Origin: Caryophanales bacterium UBA4951
GTDB lineage: Bacteria > Bacillota_I > Bacilli_A > RFN20 > CAG-826
Assembly: GCA_002397465.1 (NCBI GenBank)
Contig: DHAP01000038.1
Location: forward strand, 1-17,794
Direction: 5' to 3'
Length of the DNA stretch: 17,794 bases
Part shown: positions 14,524 to 17,794 of the stretch, piece by piece
Layout of the letters: every line of letters starts with the position of its first letter
Position numbering within the stretch: position 1 is the first letter of the stretch
Made by a program: the position numbers and the translations under genes
Notes under the pieces: model-generated
Database searches by the model: none
The model's input: the letters and a program-made list of their open reading frames with translations, nothing else
Told to the model about the DNA's origin: nothing

Positions 14524-15527
14524 CAGTAGTTCTCCGTGTAGCTTGGATAGCCATCCGCATCCTGGGTGTAGACGTGTTTCAACTCGAAGCTATCATCATG
14601 AAGGATGACAAGACTCCCGCCGATGAGGTCGATGTCCCTCGTTGAGGAATGGGCATAGTAAAGCTCCTTCCCGGTTTTGACGCCATATCCAAGGACGATG
14701 CCTTCGTAAGTTGAAACGTAATCATTCGAGTGATCGTGGCCGCAGAACATCCCCTGCACACCCGATTTTTTGGCTTCTTCAAATAGTTTCGACCTTTTGG
14801 GAGATGGGCATTCTTTTTCATATTCCTCCCATTTCTCCTTGCTTTTAAGACCGGTGGTGTCGTTTTTCGAATCGCCCCACTCCAGCAAAGGAATATGGAA
14901 ATAACAAAGAGATGGAACGTCCTTGCTTTCTTCTTTGAACCACTCGACCTGGTCATCGTGGATGTAGTCATAGCTATAAAGCGCCCCCGATGGTTCATAT
15001 GAATTGGAGTCCAAAGAAAAGACCTGCCATTTGACGGTATTCCCATCCATGATGTTCACGACATAGTTGCTGCGGCCATGGACGTCATCGTCGACGTTTT
15101 TATAGATTGACTGGCCCGATGAGGCCAGACTGTCCAAATAAGAAAGGCTATAGGTCCCCTGCTTATCGTGGTTGCCCCAGCTGACGCCGAAAGGAACGTT
15201 CAAAGAACGGATGAAAGAGAACTCATCCTCAAGAACGCTCTTGGATGAGATGAGGGCCAAGTCCCCCGTGATCATGAGCAAGTCGATTCTTTTGCTCGGG
15301 GAAGCCTCTTTGGCCGCTTCGAAAGCGGCCGATAGGTATCTCTTTTCTTCCTCGCGGTCCGTCTCGATCGACCAATGAAGGTCAGTCCACTGAAGGATGG
15401 TAAAGCCATCCTCGTAGCCAAGCTCGCTCACATAATCGTCAAGCGATGGCGAACTAGTTGACGAGCATCCGGAAAGCGAGATGGCCAGAAGTGGAATAAT
15501 TGCGACAAACAATGTCTTTTTTGACAT
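14523..15527 (-). CDS. Calcineurin-like metallophosphoesterase lipoprotein, Dcr2 type
   Basis: A 334-residue exported phosphoesterase. The signal peptide ends in lipobox LSGC with C21, followed by a Ser-rich linker. All binuclear metal motifs are present: D49 and H51 (TDLHW), D89 (TGDLA), N119-H120-D121 (GNHD), H201 (YFHIPL) and H264-D265-H266 (GHDHSNDY). The FHIPLLEW, GHDHSNDY and GYGVKTG blocks match the Dcr2-like branch of the calcineurin-like phosphoesterases. The enzyme would be anchored outside the membrane; its substrate is unknown (phosphodiester, nucleotide or lipid-linked phosphate are options). It follows the degV-like gene by one base and overlaps the membrane protein gene. Confidence 0.9.
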   Translation of the reverse strand: MSKKTLFVAIIPLLAISLSGCSSTSSPSLDDYVSELGYEDGFTILQWTDLHWSIETDREEEKRYLSAAFEAAKEASPSKRIDLLMITGDLALISSKSVLEDEFSFIRSLNVPFGVSWGNHDKQGTYSLSYLDSLASSGQSIYKNVDDDVHGRSNYVVNIMDGNTVKWQVFSLDSNSYEPSGALYSYDYIHDDQVEWFKEESKDVPSLCYFHIPLLEWGDSKNDTTGLKSKEKWEEYEKECPSPKRSKLFEEAKKSGVQGMFCGHDHSNDYVSTYEGIVLGYGVKTGKELYYAHSSTRDIDLIGGSLVILHDDSFELKHVYTQDADGYPSYTENY

Positions 15528-15528
15528 A

Positions 15529-16383
15529 TCAAGCGATTTTATGATCGCCGTCGTTTATGAAAAGAACGCCTAATGTATGAGGGCCGCAATGGCAGGAGAC
15601 AGTCCCGTTGGCAGTCGTGTTCATGATGTGTTTGAACCCGGCATTCTTAAGGCGTTTTCTCACATAGTCGACAACCTCATCTGGGGCAGAAGAATAAGTG
15701 ATGAAAACCTCGTCATGGTCCGGATTCTTAAATTCCGACAAAGTGAGATCGACATAGTCTTTGACCCACTTGATCATCGGACCTCTGAATTTTTTGCCAG
15801 ATATCATCTTTCCGTCCTTGACGATGATTTGGGGGCGAAGCTGAAGAAGGTTGGCTCCCAAAGCGGCCACCGCCGAGCATCTTCCGCCTTTATAAAGGTA
15901 ATTGACGGCTTCTAGGCCAAAGGAGGCTTGGACGTATGGAACTCTTTTGTTGATCAGTTCCACAATTTCATCGACATCCTTGCCGGAATCGATCAGTTTA
16001 CGGGCATAGATGGCTAACAAGGCGATGCCTGTGGAAAGCGACCTTGAGTCGATGACATGGACGTGTCCTAGCTCTTTCCCCGCCAAGGTGGCGTTATTAA
16101 AAGAGGAAGACATGTCGCTTGAAAGGCTGAAATGGATTATCTCGTCATGGTTTTTCAAGATCTTGGCGAAATGTTGTTTGAACTGTTCTTGGTTGACTGC
16201 CGAAGTCTTGGCCAATTTCCCGGTTTTTGCGGTATAGGCGAAGATATCCTCGCCCTTCACGATGCCGTCAAGCTCGCTCTTTTCACCCATGATGATGGTA
16301 TAAGGGACGATGTTTATGTCATAAAAAGAAAGAAGGTCTTTTTGCAAGTCAATTGTGGTCTCTGCCGATAGTGCGATTCTCAT
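15529..16383 (-). CDS. DegV/FakB-family fatty-acid-binding protein
   Basis: A 284-residue DegV protein. Family features are TS at residues 60-61 (KTSAVNQEQF), FSLSSDMSSSFNNA (about 85-98, the FakB LSS...T/S..NA block), VIDSRSLSTG (110-119), YLYKGGRCSAVAA (about 162-174) and CHCGPHTLGVLF near 264-275. Relatives (FakB) bind a fatty acid in a buried pocket and present it to the FakA kinase, giving acyl-phosphate for phospholipid synthesis. No fakA is visible here. It is first in an operon with the phosphoesterase lipoprotein and the membrane protein. AGGAG lies 10 nt upstream of the ATG; a TATAAT promoter is close by. Confidence 0.92.
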   Translation of the reverse strand: MRIALSAETTIDLQKDLLSFYDINIVPYTIIMGEKSELDGIVKGEDIFAYTAKTGKLAKTSAVNQEQFKQHFAKILKNHDEIIHFSLSSDMSSSFNNATLAGKELGHVHVIDSRSLSTGIALLAIYARKLIDSGKDVDEIVELINKRVPYVQASFGLEAVNYLYKGGRCSAVAALGANLLQLRPQIIVKDGKMISGKKFRGPMIKWVKDYVDLTLSEFKNPDHDEVFITYSSAPDEVVDYVRKRLKNAGFKHIMNTTANGTVSCHCGPHTLGVLFINDGDHKIA

Positions 16384-16403
16384 TCTGTAAAACTCCTGGA
16401 ATG

Positions 16404-16432
16404 ATTATAATGCATCGATTTAATCTTGACTA
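16404..16432 (-). promoter_or_regulatory. Candidate promoter of the degV operon
   Basis: On the minus strand TAGTCA (16427-16432, four of six) is followed by a 17-nt spacer and a consensus TATAAT (16404-16409). The start would be near 16397, giving a short leader that includes AGGAG. The -10 lies in ATTATAAT (16404-16411), which is self-complementary and reads TATAAT on the plus strand too. Confidence 0.5.
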
Positions 16433-16446
16433 TTTAGTACTCAAGA
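16424..16446. promoter_or_regulatory. Operator-like inverted repeat between degV and nitroreductase genes
   Basis: TCTTGA (16424-16429) and TCAAGA (16441-16446) are perfect inverted arms around an 11-nt centre, and further positions in the centre also pair, giving 9 of 11 symmetric matches. The element overlaps the -35 of the degV promoter, a usual location for a repressor. The cognate regulator is unknown. Confidence 0.38.
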
Positions 16447-16513
16447 CTAGGTGAGAGCATTAGAAAAACAAGATGGTTTCATGGTAGTATTATCTTAGTT
16501 AAGGAGAGCGAAT

Positions 16514-17023
16514 ATGGACACTCTAGAGACTATAAAGAACAGGCAAAGCATCAGAAAATTTGATTCCACGCCTATCAAGAAAGAGGACGTTGATAAAATC
16601 CTCAAGGCTGGCTTTGAGGCCCCTTCGGCGATGAACAGAAGACCTTATGAATTCGTCGTTTGCACAAAAAGCGAATTCTGGAAGGAAATGATCACTTTCA
16701 AGTCCACATGCGCCATCATGGCCGAGACTCCTTTATGCATCCTTATCGTCGGAAACAGCAACGTCAATCCGACCGATGAGTTCTTGATTGAGGATTGCTC
16801 AGCCTGCGCCGAAAACATGCTTTTGGCGGCAAAGGATCTTGGATATGGTTCTTTATGGGCCGGCGTCAAATGGCACAGTGAATTCTATGACGCCCTTATT
16901 AAGCATTTTCACCTACCAGACGGGTATCTTCCGATCGCTGTTCTCCTCTTCGGAACGGAAGCGGAGAAAAAATACCAAGTTGAGCGTTTTGATGCCAAAA
17001 AGGTCCATTACGAAGTCTTTTGA
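16514..17023 (+). CDS. Nitroreductase-family FMN oxidoreductase
   Basis: A 169-residue small nitroreductase. RQSIRKF at residues 10-16 is the FMN phosphate-binding motif, APSAMNRRPYEFVV (about 35-48) the second FMN-binding segment, and AAKDLGYGSLWAGV (about 101-114) the third, ending in AVLLFGTEAEKK. It resembles short FMN-dependent NAD(P)H reductases acting on quinones, nitro compounds or other electrophiles; the natural substrate is unknown. A strong ribosome site (AAGGAG) is about 9 nt before the ATG. A candidate -10 TATTAT is at 16488-16493 without a good -35. It is monocistronic, divergent from degV and followed by a bidirectional terminator. It differs from the 218-residue nitroreductase-like gene in this window. 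Confidence 0.9.
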   Translation: MDTLETIKNRQSIRKFDSTPIKKEDVDKILKAGFEAPSAMNRRPYEFVVCTKSEFWKEMITFKSTCAIMAETPLCILIVGNSNVNPTDEFLIEDCSACAENMLLAAKDLGYGSLWAGVKWHSEFYDALIKHFHLPDGYLPIAVLLFGTEAEKKYQVERFDAKKVHYEVF

Positions 17024-17038
17024 GACGGAAAAAGGATG

Positions 17039-17085
17039 AAAAAAACTTTGGCCATTCAATGAAGATTGAGCCAAAGTTTGTCTTT
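17039..17085. terminator. Bidirectional intrinsic terminator
   Basis: AAACTTTGGC (17043-17052) pairs perfectly with GCCAAAGTTT (17070-17079); inside, TCAAT and ATTGA form a further stem with a GAAG loop. T-rich sequence (TTTGTCTTTT) follows on the plus strand after the nitroreductase gene, and seven Ts follow on the minus strand, so it should stop transcription from both sides. Confidence 0.82.
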
Positions 17086-17097
17086 TAGATGTGTTTA

Positions 17098-17116
17098 TTA
17101 AACAGCAGAAATACCA
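17098..17116 (+). repeat. Direct repeat copy 1
   Basis: A 19-nt unit beginning TTAAACAG and ending AAATACCA. The second copy (17140-17158) is identical at 16 of 19 positions, with all three mismatches contiguous in the centre. The copies are 42 nt apart start to start, in the gap between chromosomal genes and phage-like genes. Confidence 0.5.
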
Positions 17117-17139
17117 ACGCCAAGAAAAAAGTAATTAAG

Positions 17140-17158
17140 TTAAACAGTGAAAATACCA
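17140..17158 (+). repeat. Direct repeat copy 2
   Basis: Partner of the unit at 17098-17116: same TTAAACAG start and AAATACCA end, differing only in the middle three bases (TGA instead of CAG). The 42-nt period is four helical turns, which would place two bound proteins on the same DNA face. Function unknown. Confidence 0.5.
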
Positions 17159-17173
17159 TTTTTTGTACAAAAG

Positions 17174-17187
17174 GCGCTAAAAAGCGC
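17174..17187 (-). terminator. Short hairpin downstream of the holin gene
   Basis: GCGCT (17174-17178) and AGCGC (17183-17187) form a 5-bp stem with a 4-nt loop. On the minus strand it is followed by CTTTTGTAC, a short U run. It lies about 90 nt after the holin stop and may terminate the lysis-gene transcript; the stronger terminator at 17043-17079 lies further on. Confidence 0.4.
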
Positions 17188-17274
17188 TCAACGAGACGTA
17201 GGTTTTTCGCTGACGATTTTCAAAATTGCGTTTTTTGAGGTGGCTACTGTCGTGAGATGAGGCGTTTTTAAGTG

Positions 17275-17655
17275 TTATTTCGTCTTCAAGAGGCTGATGG
17301 TCGCTTCGATTTGAGTAGTTAACCACGATTCCAAGTCGCCGAAATTGGTCGTGATATAGCTTCTCACATCCTCTGACAACTCTTTTAAGGCTAGATCCTT
17401 GGCCTTTGTGAGGGCCGTGGCTTGGGCTGTGGCGTCGAAGGTTCCGCTCTTCTTCAATAAATCGACGTAGGTTTGAAAAACGCAACGTACCGCGCTTGTG
17501 ACGATATTCGTTGCGGCCTCTAGAAACTTGGCCGATTGCTTGTCGCTGATCTTCTTGTTGATGAGCTTTATCAATTGCGCGCCCGCGATAGATATAAGAG
17601 GTAGGACCACTGCGGTCACCACCATCGATATGATGTTAATTAAGATGTCGTTCAT
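17275..17655 (-). CDS. Phage holin, LLH family (superfamily 6)
   Basis: A 126-residue protein with one hydrophobic N-terminal helix (about residues 4-30, ILINIISMVVTAVVLPLISI), a basic turn (KLINKKISDKQSA), then a helical soluble part with alternating Lys and Glu. This layout and length match the LL-H-type holins, which form membrane lesions to time lysis or release endolysin. Its AGGAGG ribosome site lies inside the end of the preceding ORF, with a four-base ATGA overlap. No endolysin gene lies downstream: the next gene is a chromosomal nitroreductase on the other strand. So this is a prophage edge or remnant. Confidence 0.72.
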   Translation of the reverse strand: MNDILINIISMVVTAVVLPLISIAGAQLIKLINKKISDKQSAKFLEAATNIVTSAVRCVFQTYVDLLKKSGTFDATAQATALTKAKDLALKELSEDVRSYITTNFGDLESWLTTQIEATISLLKTK

Positions 17656-17794
17656 TTTTTTATTCCTCCTGAGTGGATTGCTTTGTTTCTGACATGGTTG
17701 TCGAGTTCGCTCTCGACCTTGCCCTCTACCGCTTCGTCATTGAATTTGATTTCGCTTTTCATTGTTTGGACCGTGAGGTAGAAAGATAGACGTA
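17652..17794 (-). CDS. Partial phage-type ORF upstream of the holin
   Basis: An open frame enters from the window edge and ends with TGA at 17652-17654, overlapping the holin ATG. Its visible C-terminus reads KFNDEAVEGKVESELDNHV, then RNKAIHSGGIKK. The first in-frame ATG (17762) would give 36 residues but has no ribosome site, so translation probably begins outside the window. The LDNH-x-x-NKAIH pattern is reminiscent of the ends of phage tail or baseplate proteins next to holin genes. I cannot name the family. Confidence 0.5.
   Translation of the reverse strand, partial: RLSFYLTVQTMKSEIKFNDEAVEGKVESELDNHVRNKAIHSGGIKK

Noticed and set aside
17177..17485. A 102-residue minus-strand frame overlapping the holin gene
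   Set aside because: Shifted frame of the holin with unusual residue composition (Arg, His, Ser); the holin frame has a strong ribosome site and a membrane helix.
1..17794. CRISPR arrays, tRNA or rRNA genes, insertion sequences
   Set aside because: No regularly spaced repeats, cloverleaf sequences, rRNA-like blocks or transposase motifs were seen on reading both strands; a tRNA scan was not possible.

Overview
The window reads as chromosomal DNA of a low-GC-lineage, Firmicutes-type bacterium. An uncultured gut-type member of Bacilli, Erysipelotrichia or a Mollicutes relative that uses the standard genetic code is the best guess. Supporting points are the rimP-nusA-ylxQ-infB-rbfA operon, strong AGGAGG ribosome sites, TGA used as a stop (degV-like gene, truB, tetR), a DegV protein, a NusA with a long charged tail as seen in Mollicutes-type NusA, and an LLH-type phage holin. 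The assignment is inferred from gene content; there is no rRNA marker here.

Layout. (1) 45-3639, minus: truB-ribF-mtaD-like amidohydrolase-tetR form a tightly packed operon (overlaps of 1 nt or gaps of 3-20 nt). (2) 3679-4794, plus: a TtcA-like tRNA thiolation protein, divergent from truB across a palindromic -10 element and abutting the next gene stop-to-stop. (3) 4795-6005, minus: two overlapping paralogous TetR regulators. (4) 6168-7641, minus: a TM1586-type nitroreductase and an AHL-lactonase-like metallo-beta-lactamase hydrolase, overlapping by 8 nt. (5) 7835-12735, minus: the translation/transcription operon rimP-nusA-(ylxR remnant)-ylxQ-infB-rbfA, with a leader hairpin upstream and a terminator downstream. 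(6) 12953-13555, plus: an orphan lipoprotein. (7) 13600-16383, minus: DegV fatty-acid-binding protein, a Dcr2-type calcineurin-like phosphoesterase lipoprotein and an approximately eight-helix membrane protein, translationally coupled. (8) 16514-17023, plus: a second, short nitroreductase with a strong bidirectional terminator. (9) 17275-17794, minus: LLH-family holin and the end of a phage-type ORF, apparently the edge of a prophage or remnant that continues outside the window.

How it fits together. The core is the conserved gene cluster for transcription elongation and antitermination (NusA), ribosome maturation (RimP, RbfA), initiation (IF-2), tRNA pseudouridine-55 (TruB) and FMN/FAD synthesis (RibF). 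In many Firmicutes rbfA-truB-ribF are contiguous; here a block of about 4 kb with redox/hydrolase genes and regulators separates rbfA from truB. The most interesting items are what looks like a decayed ylxR between nusA and ylxQ, an extra helical insertion in the NusA N-terminal domain, a rimP leader hairpin suited to NusA autoregulation, the divergent palindromic promoter with a probably leaderless truB, and the coupled degV-phosphoesterase-membrane protein operon, whose joint function I do not know. No intergenic region exceeds 300 bases. I saw no CRISPR array, tRNA, rRNA or insertion sequence.
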